From: Cupriavidus sp. IDO
GTDB lineage: Bacteria; Pseudomonadota; Gammaproteobacteria; Burkholderiales; Burkholderiaceae
Assembly (NCBI RefSeq): GCF_000812465.1
Contig: NZ_JWMA01000118.1
Location: 1-54,913, forward strand
Length of the DNA stretch: 54,913 nt
Reading direction: 5' to 3'
In this document: positions 33,755 to 43,495 of the stretch, in pieces
Layout of the letters: the number at the start of each line of letters is the position of its first letter
Position numbering within the stretch: position 1 is the stretch's first letter
Made by a program: the position numbers and the translations under genes
The notes under the pieces: generated by a model
The model's input: the letters and a program-made list of their open reading frames with translations, nothing else
What the model was told of the DNA's origin: nothing
Databases searched by the model: none

Positions 33755-33903
33755 AATGGCGACCGCCACAATCGCGGCGGCCGCTCCAATCTTTGCGCCT
33801 GCCGCCCGGGAGGCGCCGGAGGCCGCCCGGGCGCGCCCTGTCAAGGCCGGGAAGCCTCTCGGGGACGCCTCTTTTTGGGGCGAAACCGGCAGGCCGCGCG
33901 AAC

Positions 33904-36381
33904 TCAACCGCATTCGCCCACGTAGCCGCAATTGGCGCACTTGGCGCAGCCGTCGACCTTGTGCAGGGCGTGCGCGCCACACTCTGGACAGGGCTTGCCG
34001 GTGCCAACGCCCGGATTGGGCGCTGCCGCGGCGCCTGCGGCATGTCCGGCCTGCGGCTGCGCTGCCGCATTGCCCGAATCGCGCTGAACCAGGCGCGCCG
34101 CCAACACCGCCACCGGCACCTGGGCGCCCTCCTCGTCCAGGAATCCGCGCTTGATCAGGATGCGCTGGAGCGCAAAGCTGATAGCCGCCACCTCGGAATC
34201 ATGGAAGCGCGGCACCTCGGTGCCGTCCTGCCGCAGCAGCACGCCGTAGCGGACCGTTCCCTTGTCCCAGACGACATTGCGCATGTCCGCCAGCGCCTTC
34301 GCCACCGATCCGCCGGAGCGGGCCACCATCGACAGCAGCCGCATAGTGGAGGTGATCCACTGCTGGCCCTCGCTGCGCTGGCCGGCCGGCATGAAGAATT
34401 CCACCGGCCGCTCGATAACGACCGGCTTGCCGTCGATTACGCCCGGCACGCGCATGAAGTTCACGGTCAGGTAGACCGTCTTGTGGCCTTCATAGGTCAT
34501 GTACTCCAGCTTGGACGTCACGCCTTCCAGGTCGCCCACCGGACGGCTGCCGAACGGCCGGACCAGCGGATCCTCCGCAAACGACGGCGCCGGGGCCGGC
34601 GTGTCGACCGACAGCACCGCGCCAAGGATGCTGTTCGGCCGGTAGGTCGCCAGCCCCTTCAGGCCGGCCTTCCAGGCCTCCAGGTATAGATTGCGGAAGG
34701 CCTCGTACGGATAGTCCTCCGGCACGTTGACGGTCTTGCTGATGCTGGTGTCGATATACGGCTGCACCGCCTCCAGCATGCGCATATGGTCCAGCGCCGA
34801 CATCTGGAGCGCTGTCACGAAGGCATCCGGCAACTGCTCCATGTCGGCGCCCATGTGACGATAGAGCCGCCAGGCGTGATCGGCCACCTCGAATGTCCGG
34901 TAGCCGTTGTCCGGCATGCGCTTCTTGCGGTTGTAGGTCCACGAGAACGCCGGCTCGATGCCGTTGGAAGCGTTGTCCGCAAACGCCAGTGTGATGGTGC
35001 CGGTCGGCGCGATCGACAGCAGGTGCGAATTGCGCAGGCCGTGCTGCGCAATGGCCGTCTGCAACGATTCCGGCAGGCGGCGCGCGAAGCCGCTTTGCAG
35101 GTAGGCCTCGGCATCGAACAAGGGGAAGCCGCCCTTCTCCACGGCCAGCGCAGTCGAGGCAAGGTAGGCCTCGTCGCGCATCCGTTCCGCGATACGTGCG
35201 GCCAGCGTGCGCGCGGGCTCGCTGTCGTAGCGCAGGCCCAGCATCACCAGCGCGCTGCCCAGGCCAAGAAAGCCCAGCCCGATCCGGCGCTTGGCGCGCG
35301 CTTCGGCCTCCTGCTCCGGCAATGGCCAGAAGGTCACGTCGAGCACGTTGTCGAGCATGCGTGTTGCTACCTTCACCACTTCGGCAAACGCAGCGAAATC
35401 GAATTCGCTTTGCGGGGTGAACGGCTGGCGCACGAAGCGCGTAAGGTTGATCGACCCCAGGCAGCAGCAGCCGTACGACGGCAGCGGCTGCTCGGCACAT
35501 GGGTTGGTGGCCTCGATCTGTTCGCAGTAATAGAGGTTGTTGTCCGCGTTGATCTGCGACAGGAACAGGATCCCCGGCTCCGCATGGTCGTAGGTCGCGT
35601 GCATGACCTGGTCCCACAGCCGCCGCGCGGGAAGGCGCTGATAGACCCACTGGCCGTCGTCGCGCCGATAGGCGCCCGCAGCAATCATGTCGGCGCCGGG
35701 CTCGGCCTCGTGGATCAGTTCGACCTCCTCGTCAGCCTCGACCGCGCGCATGAAGGCGTCGGTGACCCCGATCGAGATATTGAAGTTGGTCAGCTCGCCG
35801 CTGTCCTTGGCATGGATAAAGCTCTCGATATCCGGATGGTCGCAGCGGAGCACGCCCATCTGGGCGCCGCGGCGTGCCCCGGCGGACTCAACCGTCGCGC
35901 ACGATGCATCGAACACCTTCATGAACGACACCGGCCCCGAGGCGCGCGAATGCGTGGCGCGCACCAGCGCGCCGGCCGGGCGGATGGCCGAGAAGTCATA
36001 GCCCACGCCGCCGCCGCGACGCATGGTTTCGGCAGCCTGGGCGACTGCGGTATAGATGCTCGGCCTTCCGTCGCGCGGCTCCGACACCGAATCGCCCACC
36101 GGCTGCACGAAGCAATTGATCAGCGTGGCCTGGATTCCGGTGCCTGCGGCCGAATTGATGCGGCCTGCCGGCACGAAGCCGTTCTCCTGCGCCCACAGGA
36201 AGCGCGCGACCCAGGCCTCGCGTTGATTCTCCGGCTCGGCTTGCGCGAGCGCGCGCGCCACGCGTTGCCTGACGTCGGAGACGCTACGCTCCTCGCCCTT
36301 GGCATATTTTTCAAGCAGGACTTCGGTGGAGATTTCCTGTGGCGCGAGTGCGCCGCGAATGATCTGGTCGTTTGCGTTCAT
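33904..36381 (-). CDS. nrdJ: Adenosylcobalamin-dependent (class II) ribonucleotide reductase
   Basis: The protein has 825 residues from MNANDQIIRG. It carries the radical-enzyme motifs of class II reductases: the N-x-C-x-E active-site triad in TNPCAEQPLP followed by SYGCCCLGSINL, NCFVQPVGDS near the N-terminus, and APTGTITLAFADNASNGIEP. The C-terminus has the CPECG and CAKCANCGYVGECG cysteine pairs, the usual redox/zinc-ribbon tail. It makes deoxyribonucleotides using coenzyme B12 and does not need oxygen. An upstream GTG would add five residues. No NrdR box or cobalamin riboswitch is recognisable upstream. Confidence 0.95.
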   Translation of the reverse strand: MNANDQIIRGALAPQEISTEVLLEKYAKGEERSVSDVRQRVARALAQAEPENQREAWVARFLWAQENGFVPAGRINSAAGTGIQATLINCFVQPVGDSVSEPRDGRPSIYTAVAQAAETMRRGGGVGYDFSAIRPAGALVRATHSRASGPVSFMKVFDASCATVESAGARRGAQMGVLRCDHPDIESFIHAKDSGELTNFNISIGVTDAFMRAVEADEEVELIHEAEPGADMIAAGAYRRDDGQWVYQRLPARRLWDQVMHATYDHAEPGILFLSQINADNNLYYCEQIEATNPCAEQPLPSYGCCCLGSINLTRFVRQPFTPQSEFDFAAFAEVVKVATRMLDNVLDVTFWPLPEQEAEARAKRRIGLGFLGLGSALVMLGLRYDSEPARTLAARIAERMRDEAYLASTALAVEKGGFPLFDAEAYLQSGFARRLPESLQTAIAQHGLRNSHLLSIAPTGTITLAFADNASNGIEPAFSWTYNRKKRMPDNGYRTFEVADHAWRLYRHMGADMEQLPDAFVTALQMSALDHMRMLEAVQPYIDTSISKTVNVPEDYPYEAFRNLYLEAWKAGLKGLATYRPNSILGAVLSVDTPAPAPSFAEDPLVRPFGSRPVGDLEGVTSKLEYMTYEGHKTVYLTVNFMRVPGVIDGKPVVIERPVEFFMPAGQRSEGQQWITSTMRLLSMVARSGGSVAKALADMRNVVWDKGTVRYGVLLRQDGTEVPRFHDSEVAAISFALQRILIKRGFLDEEGAQVPVAVLAARLVQRDSGNAAAQPQAGHAAGAAAAPNPGVGTGKPCPECGAHALHKVDGCAKCANCGYVGECG

Positions 36382-36590
36382 CTGTTGGCTCACCACTGGT
36401 TGGCGTCTGGCGGTTCAGTGATTCAGGTGTCAGGGACGGACATACGGGGCAACGAAGTTGTAGCCATCGTCCCGGATGCCGCTTGCTGCCGGCACAGCGC
36501 GGCAGGCAGTCATGCTCAGGCGACAACGCTGCCGAGCGCCTGCGCAAGATCAATTTGATGCAATTTCGACGCAGTGTGTTCGCTTTGAGT

Positions 36591-36596
36591 TAGAAT
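36591..36596 (+). promoter_or_regulatory. -10 box of the SRP RNA gene
   Basis: TAGAAT lies 7 nt before the predicted 5' end of the 4.5S RNA. The -35 is not convincing (TTCGAC at 36565-36570 gives a 20-bp spacer). Confidence 0.5.
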
Positions 36597-36603
36597 GCCG
36601 GTC

Positions 36604-36701
36604 GGACGGGCCTCCTCGCATGGTGGCGCGGTCAACCTGGTCAGGTCGGGAACGAAGCAGCCATAGCCGTTTTCCATCAGTGCCGAGGGTCAGGCTCGTC
36701 C
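36604..36701 (+). ncRNA. ffs: Signal recognition particle 4.5S RNA
   Basis: The conserved SRP core is present: GGTCAGGTCGGGAACGAAGC followed by AGCC, matching the Ffh-binding symmetric and asymmetric loops. The ends pair (GACGGGCCT near 36605 with AGGCTCGTC near 36692-36700), giving a single long hairpin of about 98 nt, the short bacterial form. It acts with Ffh to target membrane proteins. The gene sits between nrdJ and addA, both on the other strand. Ends are estimated from pairing and may be off by a few nucleotides. Confidence 0.93.
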
Positions 36702-36718
36702 CCTTCGCTTTCCACTCT

Positions 36719-36735
36719 CGCGCCGTCACGGCGCG
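36719..36735 (+). terminator. GC hairpin downstream of ffs, possible terminator
   Basis: The perfect 7-bp stem CGCGCCG-TCA-CGGCGCG begins about 18 nt after the RNA 3' end. There is no following T-run, so intrinsic termination would be weak; it may only protect the precursor 3' end. Confidence 0.35.
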
Positions 36736-36862
36736 CACGTCTAATCGCAGCAGCCACGGCCAGCCTGCACTGATCCGCTCCCAGACACTGTAGTACAGCT
36801 GCCGACGCACGCACACGTCACATGCAAGGACATTTTGCGCCTTTTTCGGCCCGACGGCAGAG

Positions 36863-36882
36863 GCCGGCGCCGCAGCGCCGGC
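36863..36882 (-). terminator. GC hairpin just after addA stop
   Basis: The perfect 8-bp stem GCCGGCGC-CGCA-GCGCCGGC lies 7 bp beyond the addA stop codon. On the minus strand it is followed by CTCTGCC, not a T-run, so its role as terminator is uncertain. Confidence 0.4.
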
Positions 36883-36889
36883 ATGCACC

Positions 36890-39800
36890 TCAGAACAGCG
36901 AACCCTGCTCCTGCGGCATGCGGGCCACCAGGCCGTCCATCGCGATCCACTCGCCATCCGCCGTTGCCACGCCCGCCTCGACAGGCTTGCCGGGAAACAT
37001 CGGCCCGACCGCCGACACATAGCGCGCAAGCTGCGCGCGATACGACGCCCGTTCCTGCGGCAGCAGCCTCAGCTTGTAGTCGACGACCACGACCTTGTCC
37101 TCGAACTCGACCAGGCGGTCGATACGCAGCAGCCGGCCGCGGGAATCGAACAGCTCGACCTCGTTGCGCGCCGACACCGCATCGGCGGCAAACAGCAATG
37201 GCGCCAGCTGCGGCGCCGACAACATGGCGCGGACCGCGGCCACGGCCTCTTCGGCCTGCTTCTGCCATTCTTCCCTGGCCTGTGGCGCGCCGGCGCCGGC
37301 CAGCGGGAACCAGCGCAGCACCGTCGGCACGTCGGGAACCACTCCAAAGGCGTCCGGATAGCGCGTGACACGCTCGAGCAGCGCGTGGACGAGTTCGCCG
37401 TGGCGCGCGGCGGCGGCGTTGAAGACGATGCCATCGGGTTCGCCCTCGATCTCTGGCACCATATCGTCCATGGCGTCGGTGCTGGCCACGCCATCCACCG
37501 CATCGCGATAGCGCACACGGAAATCCGTATAGCGGACCGGCTCGCTCAACCGCGACACGGCCGCCTCGCCTGCCGGCGCTTCGGCTTCGGGATACGCTGC
37601 CACAGCCTCGCCTGCACCGGACGCCTGCAGCCGCACGTACCAGCTGCCCGAAATTTCGTTATTGGACTCCCCTTCCGCGCTGCGGCTGGCGCGCCCTTTC
37701 ACCCCGCTCACCAGCAACCCTTGCTGCGCGCGCGTCATGGCGACATACAGCAGGTTCCAGTTCTCACGCTCGGCCAGCGCGGCTTCAGCCTCGAACAGCG
37801 GCGCGCGCGCCAGCCCGCGCTCGCTGCGCTTGCCATAGGCCGAGAAATGCAGGGGCACCGGCGACGCCGGTGGCCAGTCGATCAGGATGCCACCGCGATC
37901 GGGCGCCGGATCGCTGTGGTTGGCGTCCAGCAGCACGACGAACGGCGCCTCCAGCCCCTTGGCCGCATGCACGGTAAGGATGTGCACGGCATCAAGCCCT
38001 GCATGCGCGGGATCGTCATCGGCCGGCTCAACGTCTTCCGCACCGTCGGCCATGCCGCCCTCATCCGGGCTTTCGCCCTCGTCGCCGCGGCGGATCTCCT
38101 GCAATTCGTCGATGAACTTGGGCAGACTCGGATAGCGGCCGCCGTCCAGGTCGAGCGACAGCTTGAGGAAGGCATCGAGGTTCGCCAGCACCTGTTCGCG
38201 GATATCAGTCGGCGCGGCTTCGGCATAGCGGCGACGGACTTCGCCGCCGTGGAAGATATGGTCGATCAGGTCGTGGACCGGCCGGTGCGGCGCGATCCGC
38301 AACCAGTGCCGCAGGCGCGCCACGCCTTCACGCACGGCGCCGGAACACGCCTCAGGGATGCCGCCGGCCTCGATGCGCGCCCACCAGCCGCCCTCGCCTT
38401 CCATGCGGGACAGCAGCACAAGGTCGTCATCGGTTGCGCCCACCAACGGGCTCTTCAGCACGTGGGCCAGATCGAGATCGGATTCCGGCGTCATCAGGAA
38501 CGCCAGCAATGCCGACAGGTCGAGCGCTTCCAGCGTGGCAAGCAGCCCGCCGCGGCGCGGACTCAGGCATGGGATGCCGGCTTCGCGCAGCGCGCGTTCG
38601 TAGTCGGGCAGGTGCGTCTTGCGCCGGACCAGCAAGTGCATGTCGCTCCAGCGCGCGGCGCGTTGGGTGCCGCCTTCATGCACCGGCACGGTGTCGCGGA
38701 TATGGCGCAGCCACGCGGCCACGCGCCGGCCCTCTTCCAGGCGCAGCGAATCGCCATCCTGCCGGCGCGAATGCAGGAGCGTATCGCGATGATCAGGCAC
38801 GGCGTCGGATTCTTCTTCGGGTTGCGAAGCAGGTTCGACCAGCGGCAGCAGCCAGACCGGGCCGCCGCCTTCGGCCAGCGCAGTCGTCTGCGTCTCGTAC
38901 AGCGGATAGCGTCCATCGGCGCGCGCGCCGTCGAACACCGCATTGACCCACTCGAGCACCTCGCATCGGTTGCGGCGCGTGCGGTTGGTACGCAGCACGG
39001 TTGCCCCGAACTGCGCCTGCAGCATCTCGCTCGCCGCGCCGAACAGGCGCGCGTCGGCACGCCGGAAACGGTAGATGGACTGCTTGGGATCGCCCACCAG
39101 GAACACCGTCGGCCGCTCGCCGAGCCCCGCGTAACCGGCCAGCCATCCCTGCAGGATGCGCCACTGCAGCGGATTGGTGTCCTGGAACTCGTCGAGCAGC
39201 AGATGCCGGTAGCGGGCGTCGAGCCGCACCTGCAGGTAGGTCGCGGTCTCCTCGTCAGACATCAGGCGTGCCGCCAGCCATTCCAGGTCGGCGAAATCCA
39301 TCGCGCGCTGCTCGCCCTTATGCTGCTGGTAACGCCTGAGCAAGGCATCGCCCAGCCGATAGAGCGCCTGGTTGACGGCCAGCACCGCTGCCTCGCAACG
39401 GCGGGCACTCACGTCGTTGATCATCGCGCACAGCTCGGCGTGCCGCGCGATCAGCTCGTCAACCATGGCCTCGCCACCGGCGGCCTTGACGAGCGCGCTG
39501 GTACGGCGCATGGAACGCGGCTCGCCGACCGTGGTAAAGAAGGCGGCGCGCAGCAGATCGAAGGCGTGTTCGGCCGCCTTGCCCGCCTCGGCACCCGCCT
39601 CGCGCCACGCACCGATCGCGATCAGGGCGTCAGTGATGCGGCCGGCATGCGTCTGTTCGGTCTTGCCGCCCGTGCCCAGGTGCGTCGCGAGCGCCTGGCA
39701 GGCTTCCAGCCAGCCTTCGTCGCAGAGCGCCTGCACCAGGACGTCGGACTGCGCGTCCTCGCCCAGGCACGCGGTGAGCGCTTCGACCGGATCGTTGCCT

Positions 39801-40450
39801 TCCTGCATTGCCCACCATTCGCTGCGCGCGTGGAACATCGCATCCAGCAGCGACCGCGTCTGGAATTCACCGACGGTGTCGACGAGCGCCTCGTAGGCTT
39901 CGCGCAGGTCCGCGTACTGCGGCGTCGCCAGCGCGCGCCACACTGGCGCCCAGGCTTCGCGCTTCATGCGCAGCGCGTCCTCGCGCAGCGCGGCGCCCGG
40001 CACGATGCCCGAAGCCAGCGGCGCGCCGCGCAGCAGCGTGCCGAACCAGCCGTGGAAGGTATCGATCGCCATGCGGCCCGGCGCGGCCAGCACCTGCGCA
40101 TGCAGAAGGCGTGCGCGCGGCAATGCTGCGCGCGCGGCTTCCGGAGTCAGGCCGCGTTGCGCAAGTGCCGCGATCACTTCGTCGTCGGTACCGCGCGCCA
40201 TCTCCGCCAGCACTTCCAGCAGGCGGTCGCGCATTTCTTCCGCGGCCTTGCGGGTGAAGGTGATGGCAAGAATCTCGTGCGGCGCGGCGCCAGCCAGCAG
40301 CAGGCGTACGAGGCGCGCCACCAGCAGCCAGGTCTTGCCGCTGCCGGCACAGGCCTCCACCACTACCGAACTGGCGGGATCGCAGGCAGCGCGGGTGAAA
40401 TCGGCTTCGCTGACGGGCTGGCCGTCGCGCAGGTAGGCATGAACTGTCAT
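36890..40450 (-). CDS. addA: AddA-type helicase-nuclease (UvrD superfamily)
   Basis: The protein has 1186 residues from MTVHAYLRDGQPV. SF1A helicase motifs are present: Walker A ACAGSGKT at 33-40, motif Ia ITFTRKAAEEMRDRL, Walker B LLLDEFQDTNPLQW, VGDPKQSIYRFR, TVHAAKGLEAPFVVLLD and VAMTRAQQGLLVSG. The C-terminal PD-(D/E)XK nuclease carries LLRIDRLVEFEDKVVVVDYK. With AddB it forms the RecBCD-like complex that resects double-strand breaks and loads RecA. It overlaps addB by 4 bp (ATGA). In-frame codons upstream (to 40498) lie within addB and are excluded. Confidence 0.93.
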   Translation of the reverse strand: MTVHAYLRDGQPVSEADFTRAACDPASSVVVEACAGSGKTWLLVARLVRLLLAGAAPHEILAITFTRKAAEEMRDRLLEVLAEMARGTDDEVIAALAQRGLTPEAARAALPRARLLHAQVLAAPGRMAIDTFHGWFGTLLRGAPLASGIVPGAALREDALRMKREAWAPVWRALATPQYADLREAYEALVDTVGEFQTRSLLDAMFHARSEWWAMQEGNDPVEALTACLGEDAQSDVLVQALCDEGWLEACQALATHLGTGGKTEQTHAGRITDALIAIGAWREAGAEAGKAAEHAFDLLRAAFFTTVGEPRSMRRTSALVKAAGGEAMVDELIARHAELCAMINDVSARRCEAAVLAVNQALYRLGDALLRRYQQHKGEQRAMDFADLEWLAARLMSDEETATYLQVRLDARYRHLLLDEFQDTNPLQWRILQGWLAGYAGLGERPTVFLVGDPKQSIYRFRRADARLFGAASEMLQAQFGATVLRTNRTRRNRCEVLEWVNAVFDGARADGRYPLYETQTTALAEGGGPVWLLPLVEPASQPEEESDAVPDHRDTLLHSRRQDGDSLRLEEGRRVAAWLRHIRDTVPVHEGGTQRAARWSDMHLLVRRKTHLPDYERALREAGIPCLSPRRGGLLATLEALDLSALLAFLMTPESDLDLAHVLKSPLVGATDDDLVLLSRMEGEGGWWARIEAGGIPEACSGAVREGVARLRHWLRIAPHRPVHDLIDHIFHGGEVRRRYAEAAPTDIREQVLANLDAFLKLSLDLDGGRYPSLPKFIDELQEIRRGDEGESPDEGGMADGAEDVEPADDDPAHAGLDAVHILTVHAAKGLEAPFVVLLDANHSDPAPDRGGILIDWPPASPVPLHFSAYGKRSERGLARAPLFEAEAALAERENWNLLYVAMTRAQQGLLVSGVKGRASRSAEGESNNEISGSWYVRLQASGAGEAVAAYPEAEAPAGEAAVSRLSEPVRYTDFRVRYRDAVDGVASTDAMDDMVPEIEGEPDGIVFNAAAARHGELVHALLERVTRYPDAFGVVPDVPTVLRWFPLAGAGAPQAREEWQKQAEEAVAAVRAMLSAPQLAPLLFAADAVSARNEVELFDSRGRLLRIDRLVEFEDKVVVVDYKLRLLPQERASYRAQLARYVSAVGPMFPGKPVEAGVATADGEWIAMDGLVARMPQEQGSLF

Positions 40451-43332
40451 GAAGTCAGCACCGGCACGGCGGTGGATTCCCAGAAGCCCTTGCGGCACAG
40501 GCCGCGGGCGTTGCAGTAAGTACAGGCGGATGCGTCGCCGAACGCAGGCAGCTGCGCGCCGCCACGCAGGCGCATGACATCGCTGCGCATCTGCTCCTCC
40601 AGCCAGGCGACGGCGGCATCGAAATCCGGCAGGCCAACTTCGCGCTGCGGCGCCGCGGCACCTTCGCGGGCACCCTCAAGCGCGATCCAGCTGCCGCCGA
40701 CGGCGTCGGCACGCAGCAGGCCGTAGAACGGCAACTGGCAGTCTTCCTCGACTTCGCTGACCTTGCGCTTCAGCCGCGTGGCACTTTGCGTCTTGTAGTC
40801 GAGCACCGCATGCGCGCCGCCCGGGCCCTGGTCGAGGCGGTCGATGCGGCCATTCAGGCGGATCGGCTGTCCGTCGGGCATTGGCAGGTCGATACCCGCG
40901 TCGATCTCGCCGCCACGCCAGAACCAGCCCTGGGCCTCGCGCGCCGACTGCCACGCCACATAGGACGGCAGCACCTCGCGCCAGCGCCGGTAGTAGGCGA
41001 TGGCATTGCCGTCTTCGGCCATCAGCGCGCCAAAGACGTCGTCGGAAATCTCGTTCAGGCGGGCCAGTCGCTGCTCGTCGGTGACGTGCTCGCCGGCCTC
41101 GCGCCGGGCCTGCAGATCGCGGTGATAGCGCAGCAGCACGCGATGCAGCAGTTCGCCGATATCGCGCTTTTCCAGGTCGTCGCTGACCGTCTCGAGCCCG
41201 GCCAGGCCGAGCATGCGGCCGGCAAAGAACTGGTAGGGGCAGCGGCGCAGCATGTTGTACGCCTGTGCGCTCCAGCGCGTGGGCACCAGCTCGGGCGCGG
41301 CCGGCGCCGGCATGTTGCGCACCTCGGCAAAGGTCTCATGGTGCAGCGGCGCGGCACTGGCCTCGATCGGCGCCCCCGCGCGCGAGCAGCGGGCCGAAAG
41401 GCGCTCGATCCAGCCCGATACATGCCTGGGCTCGCCGCGCCCGCCAAAGCGCTGCCAGGTCATGACCACATCGTCATTGTTGAGCAGCACTTCGGCCAGG
41501 TCCCGCGCCTGCTGGGCAAAGCGCGTCTCGCGGTCTTCCAGGTCCAGTTCGCGGCGCATCTGGTTGGAGAAGAACATCAGCTCGGCCGCGCTCGAAGGCA
41601 GTTGCGCGTCGTCGCAGCCGACGATCACCACGCCCTCGAAGCGGCGCATGCGCGCGCCGTTGAGCGGCAGGATCGTAATGCGGGCCGGCCCGCTGGCGGA
41701 AGGCTCCTTGTAGGCAACCGATTCGAGCAGCGCCGCCAGCATCGCGCGGAATTCGCTCTGGCTGAGCGTGGCGTGCGCGCCGGTCTCGTCCTGCGGCAGG
41801 TCTTGCAGGCGTGCGAGCGCGTCGAGTAACTGCGTACCGGCATCGTCGGCCGCCAGGGCATTGCGCATGCCAAGCCGGTCGAGCGTGCCGTCCAGGCAAG
41901 ACAGCCACGTCGACAGCGGTTTCTGTGCATTGCCCCTCGGCCACTGCGTGGCTTCATCGGCGAGCAGCCGGATCAGGTCACGAGCGGCCTTTCGGGCAGC
42001 TTCGGCAGCATCGCGCTGCTCCTCGGCCGGGAAAGCCGGGGAAGGGGCGTCCGAACTGAACAGGTGACGCAGGCGCGCCCAGCCGCCGGTGATGCCGTCT
42101 CGCCTGACCTGGCGCTCGAGCAAGGCAATGGCGCCTCCACGATGCGCGAGTTCCGGCAGGCAGAACGGGCTCTTCAGGAGGTCCAGCAAGGCGGCGGTGT
42201 CGCCGTCGCGCACCAGCAGGTCGAACCAGCGCATCAGCGCCGCGGCGGCGCGCGTGGTGGACAGCTTCCAGCCGGTCTCGTCGCGCACCGGCGCACCGGC
42301 GCGGGCCAGCAAGGCGCGCGCGCGGCGGGCCACGATGCGGTCGTGCGCGACCAGCGCAACGTTGCGGCGGCCTTCATTGAGCCATTGCACCAGCTGGTCG
42401 GCGGCGGCGATGGCCTCGTCCTCGAACCGGGCGCTGCCGATCACGCGCACGCACGGGCGTGCTTCCGGCAGCGCCGGCGACATCAGCGGCGCGGGCATCG
42501 CCTCTTCACCGGGGCCCGCCACGCGCGCCTCCGGCCACAAGGACAGCAAGGTGTCGTACCACGATGACTCGGCCTCGGCCGGCGACTCGTCAGCGCCCTG
42601 CCCCGACCAGTCGTAGCCGATTTCCAGCACCGGCACGAGCTCGGCCGCGTGGCGCAGGAAGGCAGCCTCGATCGGTTCGGGCGGCGTCGGCGCAATCCAG
42701 ACGACCGGGCCGGTCAACTGCTGCGACAGCGCGTGGAGCGCGCGCCGGCGTGCCGGCAAGGGGTCATCCGGGCCGGACAGCGCTTGCCAGAACGCCAGCA
42801 CGATGCGGGCCTCCTCACCAAGAAAGCGCTCGGACAGGTGCGAATAGGTGCGTTCCAGCGCGCCCTGCAACAGGCTGGCGCGGTCGTCGCCATCGATCTC
42901 GTCGTCATCGCGCACGGCGGCATCTTCCAGCCAGCGCGCATTCAGTTCATCGCAGATCGAGAGCAAGGTTTGCGACAGCCCCCAGGCCGCCGCCTCGGTT
43001 TGCGCGCCGAAAGCGCGCCGCAGCCAGTCCTGCGAGCGGATCGCCTGCTGCACGGCCAGCAGCCTTGCGGCGTGACTGCGGACCGGGGCGTCTTCCGGCG
43101 GCAGGTCGAGCAGCCAGTGGCCGAGCGTGACTACGCGCGGCAGCAAGCGCGGCCGGCCGCCGGCGCGAGCGGTGGCGTCGAGCGCTGCGCGCACGCCTGG
43201 AATCTGGGCAGCCGTGGGCACAATGACATGCGCCGCCGCTTCGGGCGCGCCACAGTGGTCAAGGAAGAACCAGGCAGCCGTGGCAGCCTGGTCAAGGTAA
43301 TCAGGGCCGGGACGAAAGCGCAGCTGCGTCAT
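40447..43332 (-). CDS. addB: AddB-type nuclease subunit with Fe-S cluster cysteines
   Basis: The protein has 961 residues from MTQLRFRPGPDYL. The N-terminal part is a helicase-like fold without a recognisable Walker A, as in the proteobacterial AddB branch. The nuclease domain has LNGRIDRLDQ and AVLDYKTQ. Four cysteines fit an Fe-S cluster around it: one in LRRCPYQFF and three in CTYCNARGLC near the C-terminus. It is the inactivated-helicase/nuclease partner of AddA. An alternative start at 43365 adds 11 residues. The Shine-Dalgarno sequence is weak. Confidence 0.9.
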   Translation of the reverse strand: MTQLRFRPGPDYLDQAATAAWFFLDHCGAPEAAAHVIVPTAAQIPGVRAALDATARAGGRPRLLPRVVTLGHWLLDLPPEDAPVRSHAARLLAVQQAIRSQDWLRRAFGAQTEAAAWGLSQTLLSICDELNARWLEDAAVRDDDEIDGDDRASLLQGALERTYSHLSERFLGEEARIVLAFWQALSGPDDPLPARRRALHALSQQLTGPVVWIAPTPPEPIEAAFLRHAAELVPVLEIGYDWSGQGADESPAEAESSWYDTLLSLWPEARVAGPGEEAMPAPLMSPALPEARPCVRVIGSARFEDEAIAAADQLVQWLNEGRRNVALVAHDRIVARRARALLARAGAPVRDETGWKLSTTRAAAALMRWFDLLVRDGDTAALLDLLKSPFCLPELAHRGGAIALLERQVRRDGITGGWARLRHLFSSDAPSPAFPAEEQRDAAEAARKAARDLIRLLADEATQWPRGNAQKPLSTWLSCLDGTLDRLGMRNALAADDAGTQLLDALARLQDLPQDETGAHATLSQSEFRAMLAALLESVAYKEPSASGPARITILPLNGARMRRFEGVVIVGCDDAQLPSSAAELMFFSNQMRRELDLEDRETRFAQQARDLAEVLLNNDDVVMTWQRFGGRGEPRHVSGWIERLSARCSRAGAPIEASAAPLHHETFAEVRNMPAPAAPELVPTRWSAQAYNMLRRCPYQFFAGRMLGLAGLETVSDDLEKRDIGELLHRVLLRYHRDLQARREAGEHVTDEQRLARLNEISDDVFGALMAEDGNAIAYYRRWREVLPSYVAWQSAREAQGWFWRGGEIDAGIDLPMPDGQPIRLNGRIDRLDQGPGGAHAVLDYKTQSATRLKRKVSEVEEDCQLPFYGLLRADAVGGSWIALEGAREGAAAPQREVGLPDFDAAVAWLEEQMRSDVMRLRGGAQLPAFGDASACTYCNARGLCRKGFWESTAVPVLTS

Positions 43333-43495
43333 GGACAAGCCGGCGCCTGGGCTTGCCAGGTCCACCGGTCAACGGAAGAAAAATGGGATAGCCGGCCGGA
43401 CAGCCGGAATGCCGCAGTATGCATGATCTGCGCCACGGCCATGTGTCGGAAGGAGCGGTTCCCCGACCGGGCATCCGCTCCGTCGCGGGCGCCGC

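Noticed and set aside
36382..36590. Cobalamin riboswitch upstream of nrdJ
   Set aside because: Some fragments (for example GACACCTGAATCACTGAACC) recall pieces of the motif, but the conserved core and B12 box are not present in order.
37385..40519. Very long open frame (over 1000 codons) on the plus strand antisense to addA
   Set aside because: GC-rich genes with strong GC3 leave long open antisense frames. The translation is His/Arg/Gln-rich, has no domain, and addA on the other strand is clearly real.
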